From: Rebecca billardiae RCC1528
Lineage: Eukaryota; Haptophyta
Assembly (NCBI GenBank): GCA_965240325.2
Contig: OZ251223.1
Coordinates: forward strand, 62,001 to 126,000
Reading direction: 5' to 3'
DNA length: 64,000 bases
Both the position numbers and the translations under genes were made by a program. The notes beneath the pieces are model-generated. The model was given only the letters and a program-made list of their open reading frames with translations. It was not told the DNA's origin and did not search any database. Below, one piece after another: positions 31,987 to 43,619 of this stretch (position 1 is the first letter of the stretch; every line of letters begins with the position of its first letter).

Positions 31987-32688
31987 TGTGGCTGAGTCAG
32001 TTTAAAATCCCCTTTTTAGTGCAGGGGTCGCGATCCGAGTTAGCTAGCCTACCCGAAGCGCCTCGTCGAGAGGAGCACGTAGAGCCCAAGAACGTCGACG
32101 AAGGACCAAAATTGGGCGAGAAAATCCTTTTTTTGAATTTCTGAGAAGTGTGAGTCAGATTGGATCTGAGACTGCTGCCAGCCTGAGCCGCGCGCCGCAC
32201 GGCAGCGCGCGCGCTGGGCGCCGGGCGGCGGCCAGCGCGTCAAGAGGTCACGGCGCAGCTAGAGACGCATGTCGCTGCCGCACCCACTGGCGCAGCTTGC
32301 TCAGTGCATCCTGTCAGGCCTGTAGGCAGCGTGTCTGGCGCTTGTCGAGGCCGGCATCACTCCATGCCGCCATCCGACGTGAGCCGCTCCGTGCCGCGAG
32401 CCGAGCTGCTGCATGACTCAGCACCTCGTCCTTGAACATGCCGCATGTCGGCGGTGCTGCTCGCTACGATCACCTCCCTGCTGACTCATCGGCTGCGACC
32501 GAGCCCATCCAGTTGGCTCCGATCACCGCGGCTCGCCCAGGACGGCCGACCGCAGGCATGCTGGCAACCGCACGGGCGGCCCACTCTGAGCTTGCGGGTG
32601 AGTCAGCGGGTTTCGACTTTCTTTGACCGGGCTTTGCGCGGAAAAAGTTCCCCTTCGCCGAAGGGGAATTTAAACTGACTCAGCCACA
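31987..32688. mobile_element. MITE-like element with terminal inverted repeats
   Basis: The left end TGTGGCTGAGTCAGTTTAAA (31987-32006) is matched exactly in reverse complement by the right end (32669-32688). Similarity continues inward (AATCCCC against ATTCCCC). The element is 702 bp and codes for nothing recognisable. A further short palindrome (TTCCCCTTCG/CGAAGGGGAA, about 32648-32668) adjoins the right TIR. I do not see a convincing target-site duplication. Confidence 0.55.
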
Positions 32689-34188
32689 GATGACGACGAT
32701 TGCTCAACTACTCATCGAGGGCGATTACTATCATCATCATCACGACTCGAATAGTATCGTCGAATCTTGGGCCTTCGGGGACTTACCGTTTACTTACACG
32801 GCAAGCCGCCCCCATACTGACCACGCTCCTGCAGGCTGCAGGAGATGAGCGCTACTTTTTATCGACGCGCGCCCCCGACTACCGGCTGATGATGCAGTCG
32901 TATTATGGGGGCCGGTAGATTTATAGCTAACTGCATGCATGGCCAATAAAATAAGCAGCCCCTCGGGAGCGGGACGAGCACTCCATCGCCACGGACGGCC
33001 ACGCAGGAGGCTGGCTCTTCTCCACAGGGAAAACCCGCCGGTCTCCGCCGGCGGTGCAAGGGAGGTGGTGGCGCGCCTTCTGCTGCTCCCCCGCCGCCCG
33101 CCTAGCGCGCAGCGTGCACGCCGGCCTTGCCGGTGCGCCCGTCCGCCGCGCAGGGCTCGGACGCTGAGGCGCTGCAGGCGAACGACGAGCAGCAGCACTC
33201 TCGGAAGCGGAAGAAGAAGCCCCGGCGTGGGAAGCGCGGGCAACGGCGCGACGCCGAGGGCCGACGGATTCGTTCTCCATCGAGCCGTCGCTCCTCGACG
33301 CGCCGCGCCGTCAAGGAACGCCAGGCGCGCAAGGCGGCGCGCCTGGCACCGACCGCTGCACCCACGCCAGTCCCTGCTGCCCCCCTCTACGAGGACCGAG
33401 ACTCGCCCCCGGGCGACGACTTGGACGACAAGGAGCTGCCGCAGCAGCGTCAGATGAAGCGCACCCTGGACGACACCGCAGCGCCAGCCGCCGCCAGCCA
33501 GCCAGCTGGCTCGAGCGGCAAGCGCGTACGCGACCGCCCGGCGGGGTGGCAACGGGGGTGAGCACGGGGCCGTGATTGGCTTCGCGGACCAGCAGCTGCT
33601 GCTCGATACCAAGTACCGCAGCGGCTGAGACTGCCAGCTCGGACATCCGGTGACCTGCACCATCGCCCCCGCTCGGGGCACAGCAGGGCCATGCAAGCCG
33701 CGCAGCGTCAGGTGGATCGCGCGCTCCAGCAGCTCAAGGCCGCGCTCATGCAAGCAATCCGATCGCGGTGCAGGCTACTATGCTCTGCCCGACCAGTGAC
33801 GCCGACTTCGTGTCAACCGGATCGTCCGGCGGGCTAACTATATATATATACTAGAAACTGCCGCCGACCGGAATCAGCCGGGTGGATGCGGATGACTTAC
33901 AGCACGCGTCGTCCTACGACCGGTGTCGTTAAATCATATAGAATGAGTCCGGTGGACCTTCGTCCCCTTTCCTGCGTGCTCAGCATTGCAGGCTATCGCT
34001 TGCGGCTATCTCCCTTGCTATCGCCTATCTCCCTGCTCGAGCTCGCGCCGCACGCCGGGCCGGTGCCGGCTGTGCACGACCCGCCGCTGCGACGATAAGG
34101 CGAGGGCGCGGAGGGCAGCGCTCCTCGGAGGCCGCTGCGCCGTGCGCCACGGGCTGCCGGCGCACGCGCGCGCCGCGCCGCCCACGGC
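32689..34188. other. Gene-poor region with one possible exon
   Basis: A frame open from 33106 to 33561 has no ATG at its start and encodes a very basic, NLS-like stretch (SRKRKKKPRRGKRGQRRD) followed by an acidic turn (DSPPGDDLDDKELPQQ). It could be an internal exon or part of a dead element; no partner exon is seen. The copy-2 dispersed repeat follows at 33721. Confidence 0.35.
33721..33950 (+). repeat. Dispersed repeat, copy 2
   Basis: Second copy of the repeat seen at 1461-1640, sharing GCGCTCCAGCAGCTCAAGGC and later blocks with indels, plus an inserted short TA tract (33839-33850). Upstream bases 33691-33775 read as a short helical peptide (QRQVDRALQQLKAALM), so the repeat may derive from a coding element. 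Confidence 0.6.
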
Positions 34189-37100
34189 TCAGCCGTCGAC
34201 GGCCATCGGCGCGGTGCCGCCGCCGCCTCCGCCCTGCTCGGTGCGCTGCGCCAGCCTCTCCGCCTTCCACGCGCCGATCTTGGCCTTGAGCTCGTCCGCG
34301 GGCTGCAGCATGTCCGCCGTGAGGCGCGAGCGGTTGAACGGGTCGGTCTCGTCCGAGAGCAGGTGGCTGCGCCGCGCGGCGAGGGCGCGGGTGCGGCGGT
34401 GCGCGCGCGAGCGGCGCGAGTCGGCGCGCGTGCGCGCGCGAGCAGCGCAGCGGCCGCGGCCGCGCGGCGCGCGGCCGCGCGGCGCGCAGCGCGCGGGCGC
34501 GGTGCGCGTGCGCGGGCGCTCACCGCATGATGGCCGCCTTCTCGACGTGCACGCCCGACGAGGGCAGCAGCACGGGGTCGGACATCAGCTCGTACGTGAT
34601 CTGGCACGCGAACTCGTCGGGCGTCTCGCCTGCGGCGCGCGCGCGCGCGCGCGCGCGCGAGCGAGGCGCGCACACGCGTCGGGCGCGGCGGCGCGTCGGC
34701 GCGGCGCGCGGCGAGCGGCGCGCGCGTGCGGCGCGTGCGGCGCGCGTGCGCGGCGCTGGGCGCACCGAGGTCCTCCTCCATCTGCACCTCGTGCGCGGCC
34801 GCCTCGGCGCACCGGCCCACCAGCTCGTGGAAGGCGTGCAGCTGCTCCTCCTTGAGCATGTACCGCAGCACCTGCGCGGTCGTGCGCACGTCGCGGGGCA
34901 GCGCGGCGGCGGTGGCGCGCGCTTCGAGTGAGCGCGCGCGCGCCAACTCAAAGCGCGCGCGAAAACGCGCGCGCGCGCGCGCGCGCTCACCTTGTTGTGC
35001 GCGCGCTGGAAGAGGTCCGGGCGGTACGAGCGCTGGTCCGAGATGATCGCCTGCGGCAGCTCCGGCTGCTTCGCCAGGTGGATGTAGATCTCGGCGATCT
35101 CGACGAGCAGGTTGCGCGGGTTGAAGTGATACTTGTCCGGCTCTCGCACCTTGAGCTCGAGGCACTGCGGCCCGACCAGTCGAAGCACAAACGAGTTGAG
35201 CATCATCGCGACGCGCGAGGCGAGCTCGGGGCGCATGAGCACGCAGACGATCGTGCCGTCGGTCGTGAGGTAGTTCAGCATGTGCACCGTCCGGTTCGCC
35301 AGCTGCATGTAGTACCCCGCCTGCTCCTCCGCCTGGCGCAGCACGTCCGACCGCTCGGTGCGCTCCGCGTCCGGCAGCGCCGCCCACGCGGCCGCGTCGT
35401 CCTGCTGCCGCTGCACCTCGCGGATCTTGGCGAGCTTGGTGAGCGCCTCGTCCATGCAGTAGAGCGCGTCGTTGAGGATGAAGTTGATGAAGCGCACGAA
35501 CTTGTCCGCCTGCCCCGCCACGCCCACGATCGCCGCGCGGTGCTCCGGCTCCTCCCACAGCCGCTCGAGCACCGCCGCCATCCCGCGCCGGTAGTGGAAC
35601 TTGTCGTAGAACTGCGTGTGCGAGCCCGTGAACTCGATGTCGACGAAGAAGGCCATGAGCGCGGGGGCGAGGTGCGCGCGCGCGAGCGCGTGCGACGCCA
35701 GGCACCCGTGCAGCCGCGACTGCGCGTGCGACGCCCCGCCGCGCGCGCCGCGCCCGCCCTCCGCCGGCACGAACAGCTCGAGCACCTCCGTGAGGTGCGC
35801 GCGCAGGTACGGGTTGTGTAAAAAGCGCGGCGCGCCGAGGAACGCGGTGATGAAGGTGAGGAGCGCGGAGAGCTGCGCGTCGGAGAGCGCGTCGAGCGCG
35901 GCGGGGTCGTACCGCCCCACGTACTTGACGAACGACACCGCGTCGTCCATCGTGTGCTCGGGCTGCACGCGGAAGAGGCGCGGCACGGCGGGGCCGAGCG
36001 GCAGCGTCGGCTGCGGCACGCCCGCGCCGTCGGTCGGACAGCCCTCGCCGCACGCGAGCCCGAGGAGCCAGGTCATGACGAGGAGGTAGTAGCGGAGCGC
36101 CTCCGCCGTGAACTCCTTGTCGCACATGTGCGCCTCGAACGCCAGCCGGCGCATCAGCGCCTTGTCCAGCTCGCGCTCCGCCGCGGCCAGGTCGGCCGTC
36201 TCGGCGCCGCCCGCCGCGTCGCGCAGCCGCCGCACCTCGCGGTCGAGCTGCGCGTGCGAGCGCTCGTGTACCTTGGCCATGCGCTCGAAGGCGGGGATGA
36301 CGGTGACGTGCATCGCGCGCATCGCGCAGAAGAAGAACTCCGAGATCGTGCCGAACGACGCGGACACCTCCAACCCGTCGCCCACCGCCGCCAGCTCGTC
36401 GCCAACGCCGCCGCCGCTCCCGCCGCCGCCGCCGCCCGCCTCCGCCGCGGCGGGCGCGCCCACGCCCTCGCTCGCCATGTGGCGGAGGTAGCGGTCGCGC
36501 GCGTCCTCGTTGCGCGGGTCGAGCCAGTGCATCAGCGCGTCCTCCGACGCGTGCAGCTTCGTCTCCTTCGACGTGTCGAAGCGGTGCTTGCTCAGCAGGA
36601 AGGTCGGGTCGATCTTGGACGCGTGCGCCGAGCGCGGGTCTGCGAACGGCTCACACAGTTTGAGCAGCGCCCAGCAGAGGTTGAACATGAAGCCGAGCGA
36701 GGCGAGGTCGGCGCCGTCGCCCTGGCCCTGCTGCCACCACTCCGTCGCGCGCTCCTTGCTCGCGCCGATCGCGCCGCCCACCCACGCCAGCAGCGCGCCC
36801 TGCGACTCCTTGGAGCGGAGCACGTGCCCCAGCGCTGCGTGCAGCCCGCTCACGAGCGTGCGCGAGCCCACGCGCAGCACGGTGATGTTGGCGTCGAGCT
36901 GCGCGCGCGTGCGCTTCGAGACGTCGGAGAAGAGCTGGTGCGACGGCAGGTGCGACAGGTCGCCGCCGCCCGCGCCGCCGCCCGCCATCGCCTCGAGCAG
37001 CTCGACGACCGACTCCGGGACGAAACCGCATGGTCTGAAGAAGGGACCGAGTAGCGAGCCCTCGAACGCGCGGCCGTTGGGCGGCGCGCCGGGCGGCGGC

Positions 37101-37924
37101 GCGCGGAGCCGCGCGGCGGCGAGCGCGAGCTGCGGCGGCACGCGCGGCAGCGGCGCCGCCGCCGTCGGCATGAACCGCGCGTCGCGCACGAGCGCGCCGC
37201 GCATCGGCTTGCACTCGAGCAGCGCGACCAGCGCGCGCAGCGGCGCCGTGAACGTGGTCAGGATGGTCTCGGAGGCCATGCGCGCGTGCAGCGCGCCGAA
37301 GAGCGGCGCGGCGAGCTCGTCGATCAGCCCCTCGCCCGCCGCGTGCTCCGTCAGCCGCGCCAGGAAGCCCGACGGCAGCGCGGGCGCGCTCGCGCCCGCG
37401 AGCGCGCCCGCGGTCGACAGGTCGGCCTCGAGCAGCACCAGCAGCCGCTCGGCGCCCTGCGCGGCGGCGGAGGGCGGCTGCGGGAAGAGCTCGGGGTTGA
37501 GCAGGCCGACCGAGGCGTACGAGACGCACAGCTCGAGCGCGTACTCGAGCAGCTCCGCCGCGCCCTCGGGAGCGGGCGCCGCGCCCGCGCGCGCGGCCGC
37601 GTTCGCCTGCCGGCGGCGCTCGTCGAGCCCGCGCTGGTAGCACGCGACGAGGCGGTCGAGGAGCGGCTCGGCGTTCGGCGCGGCGGAGCCGGAGGAGAGA
37701 AACGACACGACCACGCGGTCGACGAGCGAGCGCCGCGTCGGCATGTCCGCCCAGCGCGGCGCGGCCGCCGCGGCCGCCTGCTGCTCCGCCAGCAGCTCCG
37801 ACGCGAGCTCCGGCAGCGAGACGAGCGGCGCGGGCGGCGCGGGCCCGGCCTCGCCGACGAGGCGCACGCGAAACACCTTGGCCAGCAGGTCCGCGTCCTG
37901 CGGGAGCAGCTCGGGCGCGCTCAT
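34189..37924 (-). CDS. UFD2: Ubiquitin conjugation factor E4 (UFD2/UBE4), U-box ligase
   Basis: Four exons, 37924-34991, 34871-34766, 34629-34524 and 34366-34189, give 1,107 residues, near the family's usual 960-1,170. Introns of 119, 136 and 157 nt all preserve frame. Exon 1 encodes the long helical Ufd2 core, including [20 protein letters not shown] and [17 protein letters not shown]. The U-box is split by the last three exon junctions: [20 protein letters not shown], then [15 protein letters not shown], then [16 protein letters not shown], the canonical order ending in the HLLSD.TDPFNR signature. Known role: E4/E3 that elongates ubiquitin chains on pre-ubiquitinated substrates with Cdc48/p97, in quality control and ERAD. 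Start: the ATG at 37924 ([14 protein letters not shown]); the in-frame extension upstream is composition noise and would overlap the divergent hydrolase start. The tail is Gly-rich, ending in MAVDG. Confidence 0.93.
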
Positions 37925-38138
37925 CCCGGGCAGTCGCGCCGATCGAAGCTCGTCGCGGCGCGGCGGGGGCGGATGGCGAGCGCGCTGGCGAGCGCGCTTT
38001 GCTCGAGATGCCGCCGCGCGCGCCCGGACTTGTCCCCGAAAACGAGCCCGGACGCGCCCGGAGCGGCGAAAATGAAGTCCCTGGCTCGCTGAGAAGGAAC
38101 CGGACGCGCCGCGCGGCCCGCGACCGCCGCGCGCGCGG
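37925..38138. promoter_or_regulatory. Bidirectional promoter interval
   Basis: 214 bp separate the start codons of the E4 ligase (minus) and the ABHD-type hydrolase (plus). There is room only for a shared promoter. No TATA-like box is visible; the interval is GC-rich. Confidence 0.5.
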
Positions 38139-39476
38139 ATGCTGCGCACGACGGCGCGCGTGGCCTCGTCGTGGCCGGCCGACGTGCTCGCAGCCGCGCG
38201 CGGCGACGGCCGCCGCCGGCTGTGGGCGGGCTCGACCGCGTCCGCCGTCGGCGCCGCGTGCGCCGCCGGCGCGTCCGCGTGGGCCGCGGCCGCGGCGTGC
38301 TTCTACGCCGCCTCGGTGCAGCGCCCGACCGTCGCGCACGCGGGCGGCGCGCGGCTGCAGCGGCTCCTCGCGCGGTGCCCGGGGCTGCAGCGCACGTACT
38401 GGCCCGCACCGCTACTTAGCAACCGGCACGTCGCGATCGTCGCCGGCATGAAGCTGCGCGATGAGCGCGCGCCAGAGCTCGCGTTCACGCGGCAGCGCAT
38501 CCGGCATGCGGACGGCGGCGCGACCGCGCTCGACTGGGCGGAGGCGTTGCCGAGCTCGCCCGCGGCGGGCACGCCGCTCGCGGAGGACGCGCCCGTCGCC
38601 ATCTTCACGCACACCGTCACCGCCACCGCCGCGGAGGGCTACGGCCTCGCCGGCCTGCTGCTCGGCGCGCGCGCGCGCGGCTGGCGGCCTGCCGTGCACG
38701 TGCGGCGCGGCTGCGGCGGGCTCGCGCTGGAGAGCGCGCGGCTCAACCCGTTCGGCTGCGCGGACGACCTGCGCGACGCGGTCGACGCCGCGCGGCTCGC
38801 CGCGCCGCGCGCGCGCGCGCTCGGCTTCGTCGGCCTCTCCGCGGGCTCGGCCGTGCTCGCGCGCTACCTCGGCGAGTACGCGGTGCACGCGCGCGCCGCG
38901 CCCGGCGCGCCCGGCGGCGCGTGCGCGGCGGTGCTGATCGCGCACGGGTACCGGATGCCGCACGCGTGGCGCCGCGTCGGCCTGCCCTACTCCGCCATCA
39001 TGCTGCGCAAGCTCAAGGCGTACTACCTCCTGCCGCACGCGCGCGAGCTCGGCGCCCACCCGGCGTACGCGCGCGCGCTGCGCGCGACGTCGCTGCCCGA
39101 GCTGTTTGAGACCGCGCTGCCGCCGCTGTGCGGCTTCGAGGGCGGGCTGGGCGAGATGGTGGCGCGGACGTGCCCGCACGCCGTGCGCGAGCGGATCGAG
39201 ACGCCCACGCTCTTCGTCAACTCGCTCGACGACCCGCTCTCGGTCGCGGCCAACATCGAGCACGACCTCTTCGCCTCCTCGCCCGCGTGCGCGCTCGCCA
39301 CCGTGCGCGCCGGCGCGCACATCGAGTTCTACCAGCTGCCGCGGAGCGGCGCGCCGTGGGCGGTGCGCAGCGCGACCGGCTGGGCGGATAGCCTCGCGCT
39401 CGACTTCATCGGCGCGGCGGACGCGGACGTACGCGCCGCGCGCGACGTGGCGGGGACGGCGCCACCGACGACTTGA
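38139..39476 (+). CDS. EMB8/ABHD1-3/YheT-type alpha/beta hydrolase
   Basis: Intronless, 445 residues. The N terminus has an Ala-rich hydrophobic segment (residues ~32-58, SAVGAACAAGASAWAAAAAC), probably a membrane anchor, followed by TYWPAPLLSNRHVA, equivalent to the family's P..W..G...T block. The alpha/beta hydrolase core shows VRRGCGGLALESARL (family RGCGGS), the nucleophile elbow GLSAGS, the acid in FVNSLDDPLS and the His in RAGAHIEF, so a complete Ser-Asp-His triad is visible. Animal ABHD1/2/3 and plant EMB8 proteins are membrane-bound lipid or ester hydrolases; the substrate here is unknown. It shares a 214-bp upstream region with the E4 gene. Confidence 0.88.
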   Translation: MLRTTARVASSWPADVLAAARGDGRRRLWAGSTASAVGAACAAGASAWAAAAACFYAASVQRPTVAHAGGARLQRLLARCPGLQRTYWPAPLLSNRHVAIVAGMKLRDERAPELAFTRQRIRHADGGATALDWAEALPSSPAAGTPLAEDAPVAIFTHTVTATAAEGYGLAGLLLGARARGWRPAVHVRRGCGGLALESARLNPFGCADDLRDAVDAARLAAPRARALGFVGLSAGSAVLARYLGEYAVHARAAPGAPGGACAAVLIAHGYRMPHAWRRVGLPYSAIMLRKLKAYYLLPHARELGAHPAYARALRATSLPELFETALPPLCGFEGGLGEMVARTCPHAVRERIETPTLFVNSLDDPLSVAANIEHDLFASSPACALATVRAGAHIEFYQLPRSGAPWAVRSATGWADSLALDFIGAADADVRAARDVAGTAPPTT

Positions 39477-40744
39477 CGCGGTTTCAAGTCGGGAGGAGGC
39501 GGGCCGCGCAGCAGCCCGCTCACGGCCCGACGCCTCGTGGTCATGCGGTCTGGTCCGGCTCCGCCCGATTCCGCCGGCCGGTGCCTGCCCCTCACGGACC
39601 GTTGGGATGAGCACCTGGCTTCGTCCTGCCATGGGCCGACCGTGCCATGACGGTGATGCGCGGGGCGCCATAAATGAGGATCATCAGACCGCTTCAACGC
39701 AGCCCACGTCTGCGGTACCGAAGGTGAAGGCACGCCGAGAAAGAGTGGTAGTGTACCACAAACACGAGCAGAACAAATCAGTTCTTGAAGAACTGAGAAA
39801 AATGCGAGGGCTTGGCGGCTGCTCGCCAGTGGCCGCCGCCGCTGTGGCCGACCACTCTTCACCTCGTCGCAAGTGCCGCTTCCCGGACAAGGGCTCGAAA
39901 GCACCCGCGCGCCGACGACGCGCGCGACGCGGAGAGGCCGACTGAGGGGGCGGCCCTCACTTGGGCGGGGGCCTCATCGACCCTCTCGAGGCGAACCCGG
40001 CGCCCGTCATCCTCGCGCTCCACCCCTCGCCGCGCACGGGCGCGTGCGGGCAGGCCTCCATCACAGGTTCAGAAGCGGCCATCCTGATCCTTTATGGCCT
40101 GCCCTGGCTAAGTCGGCGCTCAGCTCTGAAGCCGGACTTCTTAGCAGAATATTCGTGGAGAATATTCAAGCACAGCGCGTCGGCCTTTTGTTCGGCCACT
40201 GATCGGACTATGAAGTTTGATGATCGATATTTATCGGGTTCATCAAAGCAGATATTGGTTTGACGGTTCGCCCAATACGCATGATAGATTCGTTCGTTTG
40301 GGCTCCCGAAAAGGAATCTAACGACAACGAACAGTTGGCGGCAGCGTGAGCCGGCAGAAGGCAGCTATGGCCGATACCGAGTAATCCCGGGGTCAGGGGT
40401 GGGGACTTCCGGGCCGCGGCGTCCAGGACCGTCACTCACTACTCAGCTCACTCAGGGCACTCAGTCTTTGCATGCGATGTCATGCTGCGGCAGCATGCGG
40501 CGCACACATTGAGCCGGCGCGGCACCGGCGGCTGACAAATCAAGTGTGACAATTGGCAGTGTTCCCGCTGTTCCCAGCGCAGCGGGCGCAGCGGCGTCAG
40601 CCACCGCCGCGGCGCCGTCGGGCCGAGCCCGGACTCCGGGGTGAGCCGCGTCCGCGCCGCCGCTGCCGCGCCGCCGCAGCTGGCCTGACGTACGTGCCTT
40701 CCCGAGCGGACCGGCGGCAGTAAGGACGCGGAGGGCGGCGTCGC
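39477..40744. other. Intergenic, no gene seen
   Basis: Convergent interval between the hydrolase and the HSF gene. Short open frames (for example 39873-40202) lack any recognisable domain. Bases 40110-40260 are AT-richer. Confidence 0.55.
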
Positions 40745-41560
40745 TCAGTAGGATGGCGCCGCCATCCCGGCGCTGCTGTTGACGACGACGGCGATGCGAT
40801 CCGCCGCGACCGCACGCCCTTGGCTCGACATGTGCATGCCCTGGACGGTGTTCGCACCCTGCGCGAAGAGCGGCGGCGGCTGGCCGGCGAGCACCTGCGC
40901 GGAGGGCGCGGGCGGGACGTACACCCACTGCGGCGTGGGCGGTGCCCCCCACCCGCCCCCGACCGCCGTCGCGCCCGCAATCGCCGTGGGGTTGCCATGG
41001 AGAGGCGGCCCGCACGAGGGCTGCTGCGGTCCGCCGCCGGCAAGGAGGCCGATTTTGCCGGACATGGCCTGCTCGAGGGCGAAGATGCGGGAGCGCATCT
41101 CCTCGATCACGGTCGTCATGCGCTGCACCTCGCCCTGCAGGGCGTGCACCGCGCTGGCGTCCGCGTCCGTCGGGGCCGTGTCGTCAGCCGCGGCGTGGTT
41201 GCGCGAGATGGTCGCGAGGTCACGCTCGTTGCCGCGCTGGAAGCGGCGGTGGACGAACTCGATGACGCGCGAGCCCTTGCCACGTCGCCTGAAGCCGTAC
41301 ATGTTGAGCTGCCGAATGAACGAGCGCATGTTGGAGTGCTTAAAGTAGAGCGGCAGCACGTCGCGGGCGAACGCCGCCGGCCGCAGGATCTGGATCGCAT
41401 CGCCGTTAGGCGTCCACGTGATGTGGTCGTCGATCTGCGGGTTGCACACCATCTGATAGAGCTTTCGGACGAACTTCGAGGCGCGATCAGCGTCCGTCGG
41501 GTTCTGCACGTCGCCCTCGTCGTCGGGGATGAGCGTGGCTGGCGCGTCGGCGCTCGGCAT
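40745..41560 (-). CDS. HSF: Heat-shock-factor-type transcription regulator
   Basis: 271 residues, no intron. Residues ~25-115 form an HSF DNA-binding domain: FVRKLYQMVCNP, ITWTPNGDAIQIL (the W...G..F-type strand), LPLYFKHSNMRSFIRQLNMY (recognition helix region; family YFKH.N..SFVRQLN.Y) and GFRRRGKGSRVIEFVHRRFQRG. A short coiled coil follows (VHALQGEVQRMTTVIEEM, residues ~145-175), which should mediate oligomerisation. The C-terminal third is Pro/Gly/Ala-rich with no clear activation motif. The ATG at 41560 puts the domain about 25 residues in, as is common; an in-frame ATG at 41683 would add an unstructured extension. Binding to heat-shock elements is inferred from the family. Confidence 0.92.
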   Translation of the reverse strand: MPSADAPATLIPDDEGDVQNPTDADRASKFVRKLYQMVCNPQIDDHITWTPNGDAIQILRPAAFARDVLPLYFKHSNMRSFIRQLNMYGFRRRGKGSRVIEFVHRRFQRGNERDLATISRNHAAADDTAPTDADASAVHALQGEVQRMTTVIEEMRSRIFALEQAMSGKIGLLAGGGPQQPSCGPPLHGNPTAIAGATAVGGGWGAPPTPQWVYVPPAPSAQVLAGQPPPLFAQGANTVQGMHMSSQGRAVAADRIAVVVNSSAGMAAPSY

Positions 41561-43619
41561 GGCGTGGGGTGGGGTGGTGCGCGCACAACTTGACTTGCTG
41601 AGCCGAGGCGGGTCGGGAGCCGCTGAGCGAACTAATCGAAGTTGAAGTAGACGAGCGAATTGGGGAGAACCTCTTGAGATCACTGGACGGCTCGCGGCCC
41701 AGATGATGATGATGGATGTGCGTCCGTGGGGCGTGGGCGGGTTGAATTCGACACTGCTACTATCTAAAGTACATGATTACTGCTCGATATTACTTAACTG
41801 CCCTACTAAAGACACCGGGTGGATCCACCAATGAAAGTGCAGATCCACCCGCTCGACTTCTCCCGAGAAGTCGAGTTCCGCGAGCTTTCGGGCGGGGTCC
41901 CACGCAGGGTCTACAAACCGCTCGGGAGATGGTGAAAATGGTTGGAGCACACTTTCGGCTATTCATTGGAACAACCGCATTTCATATGGTTTGGTTCAGC
42001 AACACTTCCGGGCGTCCTCGAGGTGGACCCTTCTTGACGATACTGGTCATCATGAGGACTGGAGTGGACCCTTTGACGAACGACTGACGACCACTGAGCG
42101 AAGGCCGAAAGTCGGTCGGCGGGGTGGCGATCCCGTTTCTCAGAGTTGAGTCAGAGATTTTAGCAACCCGGGCGTTGGCGTATGAGCCGTATTGGTGGAC
42201 CCGCATTGTGAGAGCCTTCGCGAATGCTCATATCGTACCGTTTCAGGTAGCCTGAACCACCTTAACTCTAATAGTACGCCAGTAGCAGTAAAGTAGTTGA
42301 GTACCCCCACCATGACTAACGACAGTTCACAGTTTACTCGACATAGGGGGTCCGCCGCCCTGAGTTCTCGTCGCACGAGCTCTCGCGGCAGCATGGCCGC
42401 CATCCATCATCGAGGTGAGCCTGCCATTGTGCGCCAAGTGGAGGGCCGTAGACGCCGAGTCGTCGCCGCCGAGCGCCTCGGCACGGTCGTGCACTCCCCT
42501 GGTGGTGTAATCACAGTCCGGGCGCGACGTTATCTCATCACCTGCGCGCGGAATGCGCCCGGCGATGACGGCGCCCGTGCAGGCCACGGATGCGCGTGCG
42601 ATTTTGTGAACCAAGTGGAGGGCGGGTATTTGGTCGGGTGCACCCGCTCGCTGTCCGGCGCGCTTGCCGGCGGCTCCGCGGATGTAATCGCAGTCCGCAT
42701 TCCGCTCTCAGCGCCCTTGTCCGACCACGCCGCGCCCGCCAACGCGCGCACGGCGTGGCGGCCGGCTGGCCGCGCTGCGTGACTGTAACTGTAAGTCCGC
42801 AAAGTCTGCCGTGGTCTTATCATCCACTGAGGGATCGATCTCCTGAGGTGGTCCGGGAGCTATCGCAGATCACGCCAGAGCAGGCCGGCGGCGATCCCGT
42901 CGATTTGCGTCATATATCCAAGATCAACGCTCCGCCTACTACAGACAGTACGGCAGTGAGAGTGGCACTCTTGGCCGACTCGGTCTCGGCCTCGCCCTCG
43001 GGCAAACTGCGGCCGCGTCGGTCCTGTCGAGTGCCGCACCGTGCGGCCTATACCCGAGTACCGCACGGTCGCGGTCTGAGTATACCGTCGCGGCCAATGA
43101 CTAACAAGTATAACCGTGTAGCGGACGGTATGACATTGACTCCGGACAAGGTCCGGCTTAGGCGATACTCTGCTCCAGTCATCATTAGACTCATACGGTA
43201 ACGGTCCGCCAGCCCGCCGCTGGCGGCCGCGGCCGCCGCGCCCGGCCCGCGCGGCCGCGCGCGGCCGCGCGGCCGCCGGCCCGGGGCGCCGCTGCCGCGC
43301 GGCCGCGGCGGCCGCGGGCGCGGCCGCGGGCGCGGCCGTGGGCGCGGCACTCTCGCCGTGGCCGAACTGCCAAAGACTCGGCGGTGCATAGTTCTCAAAG
43401 GCCCGCGGCCGACTCCTCGCGGAAGAATGCGGTGATGGCGGTGGGCCAGGGCCGAGGGCGCACGTGCGGCACGGACGTCCAGCGGCAGGCCCTGGGGAGC
43501 GGTCAGGCCAGCGCTCGGAGAGTCCTCCCTCCCACGCCAGGCACGGTGCGGCCGGTGCGCCGCCGTGCACTCTGCAGCGACAAGGTGCCCCCCGGCGCCG
43601 CCACGCCGCCCGGCGCCCA
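41561..43619. other. Intergenic, possible decayed coding or repeat sequence
   Basis: A 157-codon frame from the ATG at 42312 to 42782 contains an imperfect direct duplication (CCAAGTGGAGGGC ... TAATC.CAGTCCG at about 42437 and 42612) and no recognised domain. Bases 43200-43345 are an extreme GGCCGCGG-type run. I do not support a gene. Confidence 0.45.
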
